From: Cloeon dipterum
Taxonomy: Eukaryota; Arthropoda; Insecta; Ephemeroptera; Baetidae
Length of the DNA: 64,000 bases
NCBI RefSeq assembly: GCF_949628265.1
Contig: NC_088790.1
Location: 14,698,545-14,762,544, forward strand
Direction of reading: 5' to 3'
Shown here: positions 12,539-25,757 of the stretch, one piece after another
How positions within the stretch are numbered: position 1 is the first letter of the stretch
How the letters are laid out: each line of letters begins with the position of its first letter
Position numbers and translations under genes: made by a program
Notes under the pieces: generated by a model
What the model was told of the DNA's origin: nothing
Databases searched by the model: none
The model's input: the letters and a program-made list of their open reading frames with translations, nothing else

Positions 12539-15500
12539 CTGAAAAACATAAAAAAACAACCCACGCTTACTGTCTGCGTTTCATGAATTATTGGCGTGGT
12601 ATTAATTAATTTCAAACATGCACACACACAAAATTGCACATCGGGAAATGGGCAGTGGACATTTATTTTTTCAGTTATGTCCTTACAGTTGGAGTGTTAG
12701 TAAATTAATTTATGCTTCTCACACATTTCTGTATTTAGAAACAAATTAATAAAAAGGATTCCTAAATTATTGAGGGTTTTTAACCTTACTAACTTTGTCA
12801 GATCGAATATTTTCTTGGATGATATTTCTAACACATTGAATCGAACTCATGATCATTGAATTGCAGCATCCTAGGAATTCCTTGTTTGTTCTTATGAAAC
12901 CATATGGATTTTTAATGCTAAAATTTACCTTTTGATTTTATGAACACATTTAAACTGTGTTAATAGAATTTTTATATTAGTTTTTTTTTTAATATTTGGA
13001 TGTTTTCCACAACTCTGTAAATTACTTAAATTTGTTAGATAAAAAAATCCTTTTGGTTCACATCATCACAGGGTAGATTCTAATTCATTACAATCACTAT
13101 AAACGATAAAATATTAATTCCTAACTTCATGTTTATTGTTTGGAGCGTATTTTAAAATATTTTTTAATATAAATTAAATATCTATCTTAAATCCACAACC
13201 AAAAATGAAAAAATAATCTCCACTCTGAATGAATCCCTCTGAGACCTGTGCATATTAAGAGATATCAATTTCTGTTTGAATTTCTCGCATAGCTGCGATC
13301 CATGTGTCTCTTTCGCAACGCAGTTGTTTTGTCTCCTGCGTCTAGAAGAAGATGAGTTTAGCTTATAAATAGCGTTAATTGTGGTGCGGGCGCAGCGACA
13401 GTCGAAAAAATAGATGGACGCCGTCACTCACTCGCTCTCACTAATCACCTATTTGGCACCTAGCTCCGTATCGTAATCTATTCCGACAGAATCCTCCGTT
13501 TCGACGCTCTCGAGCGGCCAGCTCCCGATTTCGCGGTTTTCAGCCAAATCATATTGATTGGCACAATTTATTATGGCCACGCTGAGTCGCTGGGTACATA
13601 AACCTCAAGTAGGATTATTCTGCAGCGTGCACCATTTTTGGAGTACACTCATCGAGAGCGCGAAATGTGGAGCAATCGATTCCGCAGGTGAGGTCCGACA
13701 CGAAAAATGCGAAGCATGAAACTTAAATGTAAAGCATACGTTGTCTTGAGCGCAGGCAGGCTGGTTTTGAAAACTCGTCGCCTGACATTTGGAAGATTAA
13801 ATTTCGCTCTTGACGGCAGTCGATTTGACCCTCTGAGGCGCACACAAACCTGACTTTACTCTGGTTCTCGTCCTCATATTCAACCTAAGACACGCGCCTG
13901 TACTTTCCTAAGCGCAAAGACACGTGAAATGAGACGTCTCCTTAAGCTATGCTCACTCCAGATTACCTGGAAAAAGCATAGCATAAAGTATAAGAACTAT
14001 TGCATTTTTTTCAGAGCCAAAAAGAGTTCAATATGCAGGTTTTAACAAGTTCTTTTTTAAAGTTGACTTTTATCTATTTCAAATCATTCAATTTAAAAAT
14101 GATGTAAAAACAGGGTTGAAGAGTATTCGTAAGGCTACGTGTTTAGTCTTTTCAAATAATTCCTGGTACAAGCTGAAGTAATGAACTTGAATTGAACTCC
14201 AGTAACGGAATTTTAAGCAATTTTGTATTAACTAAATTGATAAAAACCAACTTATATCAACAATTTTCCCCATTCCACCAACCTACCCTCTCTAACGATA
14301 TTTAAAATAAAATGCCTGTGTGCTGAAAATGCCCGCCGATTCATTTAAAAATTGATTTAAAACTGGATCATAACATTCATATCTTTTGGCGAATAGCTTT
14401 TATTACCTAGAATTAAAAAAATAAAACTAACAGTGATTGTTTAATTCTCTTGGTTTTCTCTAGTCTACAGAGCTTCATTACAACCCGCCAAAAACAATCG
14501 AAATCAAAATATTTAATACCGTTGGAATTTGCAATACAAATTCTTAAAGTTAAAAATAATTTTAACCAAGAAATGTCGTAATAGACTGATAGTTAGACCT
14601 TGCTTTGCTGCTAAATAAATTTTTACTTTGTATTGGAATAAAATCTCAATGTTATCAACAAAAATAATATAGAAATTTAAATGTAAAATGTATGTTTTGA
14701 AACAGTTAGCATATATTTTCTCCCCCTATACCTTTTGGCTCCCTTTTTTATCGATCTCAATAATACTCATTTTTTCTCGGTTTCCCAAGCGCAAAAGGGC
14801 GAGTTGAAAGCACAGAGAATAAATCAAGCAAGAGTTAAATGAGGCGTGTGGATCTGCTTCCGGCCGAAAACACGCGTATTTTCACGATTTTTACTGCTAG
14901 CGGTCAGCGTGTCATCGTAGCATCTGATTTATTTTATATGATGGAATTATTTTACACGGCCGTGCCATAAGTCAAAGGGAACAAAAGCGGGGGGATATTA
15001 TTTCTGCCTGCTTTCTTTCACGCGTATAGAAAATATAAAACGAAGATGTATTTACCGAAAGGAAAACGTACGCGACTCCTCCGTCAGTCGCACATCGATC
15101 AATTTGTGTGATTTGCGTATAAAGAATGGGGAATAGAGATTAATTCACCCAGACATTTTGAAAAATAAAAGGAGGGCCCCCTCTCTCTCATGCATATGCA
15201 TGATTCAAAAAGTGACTAATTGCGGTCGCAATTTGTCAGCAGACATGGTGAGGACAGGTACGTGTGTCGGGAAGTAATGAAGAAGGGCCACTGGGGGCCC
15301 ATTATTCTAAGCAGAGTGCAGAGTCTATTAGCTAGAATTACGCCCTTGTCACCACAGAAAAATGAGCGACAATAAACCTTCCAAGTGCAAAATAATGATG
15401 TGCTCCTCTCCGCAATTTAAAATAAGGAGATTATTAAAAAAGAAATCATGCCGCGCAGACAATTTTCTATTTTTAGACTCAAAGTTTTTAAGGTATATAA

Positions 15501-18500
15501 ACCCCGTGAAGACAGTGAGAAAACTAGATAGTGCAGACGGAATGTCTCGGATCGGAGGACAAAATTGGTTCAAGCAAGTTCAACGAAATTTATAGCAAAA
15601 ATCTGAAACAAAAAATTCCAATAAAATATTGTTTTGGAAAACTGAGACCTTCCCGTGCAATTTCGAAAAATGTGCTTTGGAATCCACTTGCCGAGCCTGA
15701 TCAAACTAACACCAAATTTAATGTTCTTTAATTTTACTTATTTTTATTTCTAATTAAAATATTGGAAATTAGCTCTTGATTTAGGAATTTTGAAATAGTG
15801 CTTTTAAGTTGGAACTTGTGTTAAAATTTCAGAGTTGTGTTTTTTGTATTTGAATGATTCCACTTCAAATAGCGAATAACACGAATTTTTCAACTTTTAG
15901 GTATTTGCAAATATTATTGTTACTCCTGATTTATGTTTAGAAAAATCCCAAAATTCAATTCATCACGGTCATTTTAGCCGAGAGGCAGACGGTTATATTA
16001 TTCAAGATTGGATAGTTTTGGACAATATTGGGATGATTATTGTGTATCAAAATATAGCTTGAAATTTCATGATTTGTGTTCATTCAAAGAACCCTTGAGG
16101 ATTGGAAGCTTAGTGAAAAGGTGATTTGATAGCTCTTGTGAATGAAAACCAAAGAAATGAAATTAATATAATGAAAATTATCCAGAACACAGCCCATTGG
16201 CTCGCATTGTTAAGGCACTCTCAGGAGTGTCAAAGCAATGAGAGGTATTTGAACAGTTCGGAGATCTAATACTGGCCACCCAATGTCAGAGATGGCAAAA
16301 AGTGGTTAGTTTAGTGACTCGAATTGCTCAAATTGCTCAACGGGCTGGGAGGCGCATCGCGGCGCCGACTCGCTACTTGCTGGTTTGCACCTTTCCAGCA
16401 TGCGTGATTCGGCTTCACGGGACGAATGTCTAGCGTTTCAATACAGTCCTCGGTGCGGAGGCAAGCGGCCCTTGAGTGGGCTGGGTCCCTGTGCGGCCTG
16501 GTGCGCCCATGTTATCCGTTCGCGGTGTTATTGGGACCCGGGTTTCAGCATTCGTGCTAGCGCAGTGCGCGCCCTTCCCGGTCCTCCGGTCCTCGGACAG
16601 GGATAAAAAGAGCAAAAAAACATTTAAATGCACGGCATTTATTTCAGAAAAATTTGATGAAATGAAGCACTATGAATAAAACTCCCCTTGCAGAGTAAAA
16701 ATTATTCTATTAAGGTCATTACAAAAGAAATCATTTCGAGAAGAAGACGCTAATTTACCCAGCACAAAAACTTCGGATGTCTTTTTTCTGCGACGAGAGT
16801 GACAAAGTTTCTTTCGGTGGCGCCTGCCTTTGTGACGGTATCGGATTTACGGCGCGGATGAGGCTGTGCGATTCGCGTCTTCGCGTCAAAATCGACAGTA
16901 GAGCACCCCATTAAGGGAGCAAATCTGCTCGCGAGAACAATATCCGCCTCCACCTGCCTTTTAAAATTGCTGTGCGCTCCGCTTTCACGCGCGAAATCTC
17001 ATTTCGAAGCTAGCAGAGGCGGCAAAACGGTCGAAAAGCCGCAATTAGTTCGAAATTAGATTTTATGAGCCGGCCAATTTGCTTTTGCTTGCGCACCTAC
17101 TGCAATTATAAAAAAGACTCAGGAAATCTCATAAATCTAATCCATAACGGCAATGCATATTAAAGTGTTTGAACTCAATAAAAGTCATTAATGTTTATGA
17201 ATCACTTTAGTGGATTTTTTTACTTGGCTTTGATCATGACCATCCAAATTTTATCAGAAGTTAATCCGCCTTTTTTTAGCTCATTATAAAATAAAATTGT
17301 CCCATATTAAAGCACCTCAAATTTACACTGTATTGAATTATGAACACATTACGGTGGGTTTGTTTTTTAGGTTTACTTTTATATTTGACATTTTTTATGC
17401 ACTTTAAACCAATAGTTTCAATTGAGAGTTAAATTGTAAATTTGCTGTAACCGACCGTAGCATGATTTGATAGTGTGCAATGCAGAGTAATTTGTACTTG
17501 TATAGAGAGTGAATAAATAATTTAATTTTCTCCTTGGGCAAATAAATAACATTAATGATTGTTAGTGTTTTTTTAAGATTGGAATATGACTCTGTGAAAC
17601 GTAGACAAATCATCCTATTTAGCTTCGTCCTGCTTCAAGTATTGCTTTTGTAGAGTCAAAAATATTTCCAAAAATAAAAAATAGAATAGAAACACCGCTT
17701 AATGGCAATGTATTTTGTTTTATGCTATAATTGATGACATAATTCTACTCTAACTATCGATAAATATTAAATTGTCGTTCTGTCACTAAATTGGGGGAGT
17801 AAATTTATATCCAATTCGAGAGTTTTCTTCTTCATATATTCAGTCTCTATGCATTTTCTCTCAAAAGATTATTTTGCATTTTTGTGAAGGAGCCATCTCA
17901 TCGTTTGGATCAATTGGCGGAATGAAAACGTGCCCATATTTACTTTGGAGGATGTGAGCGATTTGCCGGTCTGCGAATCAAGACGGATTGAGTGGCGCTT
18001 TGCGGGGAGCACTTCTGCTCTGTTCTCCCCTTTTTTATTTGACTTCTCGAGTGCATTCAGTATTTATGTTAGAGATAAACACAAACACAGCAGCAGCGGC
18101 CGTGACTATCAAGGCATTCCAAACTGGCTGCCTGAGTGCGTACTATCAATTTTTTTTGTCTGCGTGAAACTCAGTCAAGTATATTCCATATAGCCACTCC
18201 ACGAAATAAAAAAAAAATTAAAAAGCTTTGGCCTCTTGATTTTTCCCGGAGCATCATTGGCAAAGGATTGGATGAAATCACTTAATGCTAAAATTGTCAA
18301 TTTGCTTGCTCATTTTCTTCTCAAATCGATAAATATATGAACGTTGAAGTATAGGGTTCACATTCAGCTTAAAAGAAAGGATTAATTTTTAGGGGGGAGT
18401 GGTGACGCAGGAATGGTTTCACAAGATTTTGTCACTCAATTGCTACATTTTATTGTGCTCAAAACTTAGTTCAGCAAATCGTTTTCAATGTTGCTGGGAA

Positions 18501-19071
18501 TTCAGAATCCTCTACAGATGATTAAGTGGAAATAAATATTTTTGCCAATGTGCTGATCCAAAGGCGCTGATTCATACAAAGACGTGCGAGATAGTTTTCT
18601 TTTTAATTTTTTTACTCGTAGCTGATAATCCGGTTTAAGTACCATTTATTTGATTTTCCTATAGAGTTAATTTAATTATGAGCTATGAATAGCAAAAATT
18701 AAATAAATTTCCCCAACCTTTTAATATTTGAAACAAAGACTTCGGGATTTAAATGAACTTACAAAAAAATGAAAATAAATAAATTAAAAAGGGCACCTAA
18801 TCTCATTTTGAAATATTTTTTTCGTACACAAAGACTATTTTAGCGAGCACTAGCCAAACACCATCTGAATTGGCTGGACCTGCAAAGTTAAAAAATAAAA
18901 CAATACTTTAAAAAAAGTTTGTTTTCTTAAAAATGTGATTTTTTATTAACCTCCATGGTAGTTCCTTCGTAAAATATTTTCACAAGCGCAAAGCTGACGC
19001 AGCCATCAATTTTTTTGTGTTCCAGACAAACCGCTAATAAAACTACAGAGCAGATGCATTCAAAGGGTTGG

Positions 19072-19072
<1 letters not shown>

Positions 19073-19152
<80 letters not shown>
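19073..19152. repeat. (TG)40 microsatellite
   Basis: An uninterrupted run of forty TG dinucleotides, followed after one A by a further short TG run. The Val-Cys frames across it are artefacts. Such pure, long arrays are usually length-variable and can adopt Z-DNA. Confidence 0.97.
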
Positions 19153-19153
<1 letters not shown>

Positions 19154-22100
19154 TGTGTGTGCTGGGCTCGCCTACGAACGTTTTATGGCTTGTTTAATAA
19201 ACACAAGATGTTTTCAAAGACTCTTTCGCTTAAGAATGAGAGGACTGCGTCTGTCGAGCGCTTCATTCCAGCTCTATACATATGTACATTATACATATTA
19301 ATGCGAGTGTGAATTTTTTCTCGTGTACGAAACAACTTGTTGCAGTCACACTCAATTCTGCTGATCCAATCAAGAGGGATAAAAACTGGGACTTACGTAA
19401 GACATGATGTTAATCATTGTTAAATATTAAAAAAGGTGGAAATAAGTGGTTTAAGAAAGTAAACCAAGACATAAGTTGAGAATCAAAAGTAATTTCCGGG
19501 TTTAAAAATTGTTGGATTAAATAAAATTACAAAAAAACCGTTTTCGAGTAGCAAAAAGGGGGTACAAGGGTTGGCACCCTTAGAATACTTGAGAGTGGTC
19601 TAGCGGTTTCTGGTCTTTGAAAAAATTATATTTTTTTAATAACACACATTATTTGCAGTTTTTTAATTATTTAAAAAGATAAACAAAACGATATTCCAGA
19701 TTTTAAATTATACAATCCTTTTTTGTGCTAGTTAAAACCGCAATGTGAAAATTAAAAAACTTAATATTTTCACTTTCAAATATGAGTTCCATTTAGGAAA
19801 TTTGATTTTAGTGACCTTGAACTACCACCTACCACTTTGTGATCATAAGAATAGTTGTTCCACTTGACGAGACGAGTTCAGCGGTGTCCGAGATTTTTGT
19901 TCTGAACTGATTCGGAGAAAACTCGTAATTTCAAAACTCGTCGTAGTTCAATTAAAATAAATTACGTAAACCCCGCTATTTTGGAAAGTCGTGAGGGTTT
20001 CCTCAAGGCGATTTCGGTCAAATAGGCCCCTCTGTAATTGTAAAAATGATTGTCAAGATCCTCAGAGCCCTACCAGAACTATGTACACATAGGCCCTAAT
20101 AGTATATTTTACATAAAAAATGATTCATCAAAAATAAGAAATGTCTTAATGGTTCTCCCCGTTTTCCTGAAAGTGAAGTGCTTGTATTTTGGGCGAATTT
20201 TTGAAACATGTGCATGCAGTTTAAAACTATTAATGCTAAATGTCGGTTATTTTGCAGCCAAAAATCCTAATACGATAAAGCACTTTCATTCTCTCTCCAA
20301 ACGAAAAAAGCTAAAAATTAAACGATGAATGAAAATTTCTCGCAAGCGTATAGGTTTTCATCTAATCAAGATTTTTCAAAGTCAGCGGTTTCACGGAGCA
20401 GCTCTCAATTTAATTAGGTGCACGGTCAGAGCGGCGTAATCTGATCCATATTCAAAACTTTTCATCGTGATATTGCGGCTCGACAACAGGTAAATGCGCG
20501 CACGGCCTGAAATTCGAATCTGTCCTGGCTTCTACGCAAACAGATATGCGAAGGCTTTTAACAGCAATTGCACGCTGACCCGTTGTTGTAATGCAGTTTA
20601 TTTTTAACTTGATCGAAACATGGTGCGCTTCCGTTGCTGGTATAAATTAGATTGTTCCTAGAAAATAATATTTGTTATTTAGATCGTCCTACTTCTCTAG
20701 CCCTGGAATTTGAGCACGAGCTATAACTGGTCGAAGTGCTAGGCTCCAGAGGGTGTATTTTTAGTCCTGTGAAGTCCAGCGCAAATTAATTATTTAAAAT
20801 TATCTCGCGGTGGCTCACTTTCTTGAAAATATATCATCCTTTTGGAGAGGCCTGATGTTTTGCACCGATGTAACTCCAAAAGACAAAAATAACAGAGGCT
20901 TGGAGAGGGAGTAGCCAAGCATAAAAGTTCTGCTCTTTCAGCTGGTCAGATACAAATCAAGGTAGCTAAAATTTTAAAATAAAAAATATATGCAACGGAT
21001 GTTTGAGAGGAACATTTTGTACAACAAAAGAGAGGGGATTATTTAAAAAAAAACTGTCCAGTGATTTTTTTCGGAAATACAACTAATAGATTTTCACAAA
21101 CTTGTTGGTACTGTAGCAGTTACCGCGCATTCTGTCATAAATTAAGTTTGTATCAATCTCGCTCCTATAGATGTCGCTTTTGCTGTATGATAAGCGCTTC
21201 TCAACCTTCCACCTTTCACTGACTGATCCACCTTCGCACGCAATGTCGCCTACTCGCTCTCTGGCCGGGAGATTAAGTCGTACAAATTATAGAAGCTGAT
21301 GCATTGTAATAAGTATATAGACCCGATCACACTGGTCCAATTGCTACGCTCATCAATAAACGAAAACCAAAAAGGAATTTACGTGTTTTTATCTCTATTC
21401 GGCTCAACACCCCCACAGTTCGACAGTAAATTATCTCTCAATTGGAAAATCTGTGTCAAGGACTAAATGACATTTTTAATTATTGTAAAATTTTACATCA
21501 GTCACATATCTGTGTTTTCAAAAGGTTTTACATAAATCTTTCGCACCTTTTAACTCTTACTTTTACTAACAATTATTTTGCGACATGTTTTCTTCTATAT
21601 TCAACTGATAGAAATTTTAAGCTGTGATATTATCATCTTTTTACGAATAACAGTTAATTGAAAGGTTTTTTGGAAATACTGTATAAACCTCCAAGTTTAT
21701 GATTTGCAAAAGAACTTAAGTAGGGGGAAACAAATATCTTGCTGTTTTTTTTTTCAGAAAAAAACAAGCAGACAAAACTCCAAGTCCTGATTTTCAACTG
21801 AAGGAATATTTAAAAATCTGAAATTTACACCACTCTTAATTCGTACTGGTGAAATTCAAATAAAAATAGAGCTAATTGCTAAGTCTATCCTGCAGTATTG
21901 TTTTAAACCAAAATTTATGTTAAAATTTGTCAGTCATGAGATAAAAAATCCATTGTTTGTGTGTTATTTATCTGTCCCAAAATTTGATTCTGCAAAGTGA
22001 GACAACATTTGCACAGAACTGACTTTCAGGGGGGTTGATTGCATATATAAAAGTGCATCCCTTATTCTCGGGGATGGGGGCGCGTGCGTATAATTTAGAG

Positions 22101-23947
22101 CGAGAGTCAAATCACGCGCAGCTCATTCATCTTTGGCCGCAAATCCCTGGCCCCTGAATGGGCCTATAAAGGCAGTATGAAAAGACGCCGCTTGCATGAA
22201 ATCGACGCACTTGTTCTCAACACCTTCTTGACAACACTCTTTTTGCGTTATGCCCTTCTCGTGCCTGAATTATGCATGAGAATTCTACGCGTCAAGTTAC
22301 ACGCACTTTTTTAACATACACTCGCTACGTGAAACGTCAAGCAAGGACAAAAGATGCATGCTACCCATAAGAAGAAAAGTCAGCTGGACTCAAGATTAGA
22401 TGCGACTATTGTGATTTAAAGTTTGCTGCTTATAACTTTAGACAATATCAGAGTTAACCAATTTTAATGAAGAAATCTGGAAAAATATTTAAAAAAGGGC
22501 AAAAATGTAAAGGGATGAAACTTTTTAATTTTGAATATTTCTTAGTGGATGTTTAAGCCTCTCCTTGAGATCAATGCAGCGAAAAGAATACGAAATTTAG
22601 TGAAGAAGGTTCAATTTTAGTCTGGATGAATAATTTTGCAACATCGCATGCATGTGAATATTATTAATACAAGCTGATTTTCAGGAAAAAATTTAATGAA
22701 TTACAATAAACTATTACCATCTATAAGATTATATACATATATGTGTTGTAATTTAAAACACTACAATGGCTTTAACTTTTTCCAATCAGGAAGAAATAAT
22801 TACAATCCATGAAAGTTTCATAAATACCAATCATAAACTAAAGAAATAATTGTTGCTGTGAAAAAATATATTTTACTTGAAGAGGACACGTCCGTACAAC
22901 AAGAAGTGTAGGTTTAAGTGTTCTTGTCCGGCGTCTATCTGCTGGTATATCTTCTGGTCCCTGGTATAATTTGGGAGGTATTTTATCGCAGGCTCGCATC
23001 TTCACCAACACACGCATGCACTGTTTGGAGCCAAAACATCAGTCAGTGCCGCGCGCTCGAACGACTGACTTTACCTCGCACTGTTGGATTATTAATCCAA
23101 ACACTGCTGGTTTCCTAACTCAAACACAAATCGCGTTTTTTGTTGTCGTATGCGTCACATTTCAGCGAGCTATAAAATCCGGCATTGCTGCTGACTCAAT
23201 AATGCAAAAGTAAATAAGGAAAGTGTCAAACAGATTGAGTTTGTTTTAAATTTATAGAAGAAAACACGTTTAAAATATATAAAAAATCGAATGTCCAAGA
23301 GATCGGAAATATATCTTTAGAGTGGAGCTCTAAAGGCCAACAGTTTAGAAAATTTTGCTATGTTGGCTACAGCAACTAAGACTGATTCATCGAGTCTATT
23401 GTTTGTGAAATTTAGCAAGGTTTTTTCTGCAATGTGCCATAATGAAATCAGGACTAACTAACAGTTAAATTTCATAGAATTTGCTAAATTTCTTGCAAAA
23501 CTATACGGTTTGTCAATGTTTTTTTTTCGCTTGATTACGATTTTTCTCGTCGTGATCTATCCAACGTTGTTTAAATATGATGTAAATTTCCCTTATGTTG
23601 AAATAGATCATAATTTTTTCAATAAGGAGACAGTGCACAACGCTTAATTAGCATGCTTACTTTTAAGATGTTTTCTCGCTAATTTATAAGGCAGCCTGGG
23701 AAAATATTTGGTTCTTTTCGAATTATTTTTAGAATTTTTCAAAATATCTAAAATTTTCTGTACAGGTTTACTTTAAATTATTAATTTATTACAACGTCTG
23801 CTAGACAATTATTTTACAAGTTTTTATTGATCTGCAAATTTAATTATTATTTCAGTTAATTTTCAAATAAAAATAGCAAAACTTAAAGCTATATAGCGAA
23901 ATGGCATTTCTTCTCACCGAGTTCTTTGTTGAACTCGTGCGACTCAC

Positions 23948-24047
23948 CTTGTGCTGTTGAAGAGAGCCGATTCCGCGCTGCTGGTCGGTGTAGAGGTTCC
24001 ACTTAGACTGAAGCAGAGTTGTGCCGCTGCGGCCCACAGACACCGAC
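23948..24047 (-). other. Candidate upstream exon on the minus strand
   Basis: A GC-rich segment ends at a strong donor (CACAAG then GTGAGT). It is open in the frame that, spliced to the acceptor at 12539, would join in phase to the first recognised CPED1-like exon. It lacks an in-frame ATG, and its possible upstream acceptor (GGGGGCAG) is poor. It is better explained as a 5' untranslated first exon with a promoter around 24.05-24.12 kb, or as part of another gene. The implied intron would be 11.4 kb. Confidence 0.28.
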
Positions 24048-25757
24048 CTGCCCCCGCCGCACAAACAGCCTGCGCGCCAAGAATCAACTACGCACGCGAC
24101 TCACCCATTCATATCGCGAAAACCTTTGTCAAAATGTTTTTATCCAGAATTTTTACTCTAAATTCGACGATCTATTAGCTGAGAGAGGAAATTGAGACAG
24201 AATAAAGACTCCAGTTCAAAAGGTTTTTGCACAAGTGATATTTTTCATTAGATAGAAATTATTTTTTATTTCAAACAAGAACGATATCTTCTGTACTTAA
24301 AATATTGTAAATTTAATTTCAATTTGAAGCCCACGAATATGAAAAATTTCCGAAATTGGTAGAAAATCAAATAATCATTTTTGAGTCTATGGGGTTGCCA
24401 AGTTTATAGCATTAATTATACGTATTATTGCGTCTTGCACTCTGTCTTCACTTCAGACGTGACTTTAGATCGATGGCCGTCAAAATGAAATATTCAAGAG
24501 GATATAGAATATCTGTTTGGATTTGGAATCCTGCTGAAAATGGAGAAGAGGAGAGCGAGAAATGCAAAGGAGCCTCGGGCATCTGGCGCTGGCTTTGCAT
24601 CTATTTCGTCAAAAAGCGGCCACTCTTAACAAAACACAGCTTTGCATTTGGGAGAGGACCTTTGCGTCACTCATAGGAGCAGCACAATAGCATTGTTGAA
24701 AAAGTGTGAATGTGAAATATATTTGAGTTACTTTTGGTGAAAACAAAAAATTGAAGTTGACCCATACATCATGGATGGGAGATCTCTGTCTATTTTTAAA
24801 TTTCTTCTCTTATGTTCACCTGATGCGGTCAGAGGTATTTGAAATGAAACCGATCCTCTGAACGCTCTTTCTGGCGCGTGTGTGCACAACTAGCAAGGGA
24901 GCAGCAGAAACCGCATCAAGTGTGCTACGGGGATCATTAACGACAACCAGCCCCCATGACAGAGAGACATCTTGACGAGTCTCTTTGTGAAATCTTATCC
25001 GTTCGTCGATATTCGCACTTTTGTGCCGCCGATGCGCCGAGTCTGAAGTTAAAAATTATATAAATTCTTGCGCGCAGTGTCTATTTCATTTTCAACTCGC
25101 ATGATTCGGCTGCGTCAAGACATCGGCTGGCACAGACTTTGTCTCCTTTCACAATTCTAATTAGCATAAATTAAGACAACTTAATGGCTATGAGTGATTT
25201 TGGAAGCCTCATCGTGTTTGTAGCAGAGCCAACTATTCATTAAACTTAAAATGTTTTAAAATAGGCCGATTTCTGCCGGGAGCACGTCAAGCCAGGGTGC
25301 AATCAGCGTGATTCATTCATTCTGCTGCAATGAAGAGCTCTTCTGCATTACCACCATTGTGCACAAGTCCTTTGACTTGCGAAAGAGACGCGCTCCATGA
25401 AAAGACTACTACCATCAGCTCGAAATATTTCAACACTGCTGCAATTGCAAGTCGGTTATTTATACCAAAAGAGCAGCGCATTTTAGACCTTAACCTTTCA
25501 CTGAAGCGCCTTAATTATTCAATATTTCTTCGAAATAATCGCAAATAAATTTATCGTTGGTGAATGACAGTTCTGTATGCGGTGCAACAAATGTGTGTCA
25601 TTTCGCACTGTGACGCCATCTCGTCCTATTTTATTGGTGAGCTCTTCCTGCGTGCGCCATCGTGTGTTAGTTTGCGTTCAGCCGTGAAACAAAATAATGG
25701 GTTAAAACGGCCCTCCGAACCTAGCTGAGATATGGGTTCAGATCAACTTTGCGTATT

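Larger units (their letters stand above)
12539..25757. other. Long stretch without a convincing protein gene
   Basis: About 13 kb, mostly AT-rich. GC-richer islands lie near 13.2-13.9, 16.3-17.1, 22.0-22.3, 24.0-24.1 and 24.9-25.1 kb. Open frames in them are under 100 codons, and I found no paired splice sites or recognisable motifs apart from the candidate exon near 24.0 kb. A TATA-like GCATATATAAAAG occurs near 22042 with no gene attached. The region probably combines a long 5' intron of the CPED1-like gene with intergenic regulatory DNA upstream of the secreted-protein pair. Non-coding RNAs cannot be excluded. Confidence 0.5.

Noticed and set aside
12222..12609. Several overlapping GC-rich frames on both strands
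   Set aside because: Only the frame giving the membrane-anchor exon (12538-12371, minus) has a fitting acceptor, donor and phase; the others are composition artefacts.
16385..16679. GC-rich open frames near 16.5 kb
   Set aside because: Three overlapping frames on both strands, none with splice context or recognisable motif; likely a regulatory or random GC island.
19015..19301. Val-Cys-rich open frames
   Set aside because: Created by the (TG)40 microsatellite.
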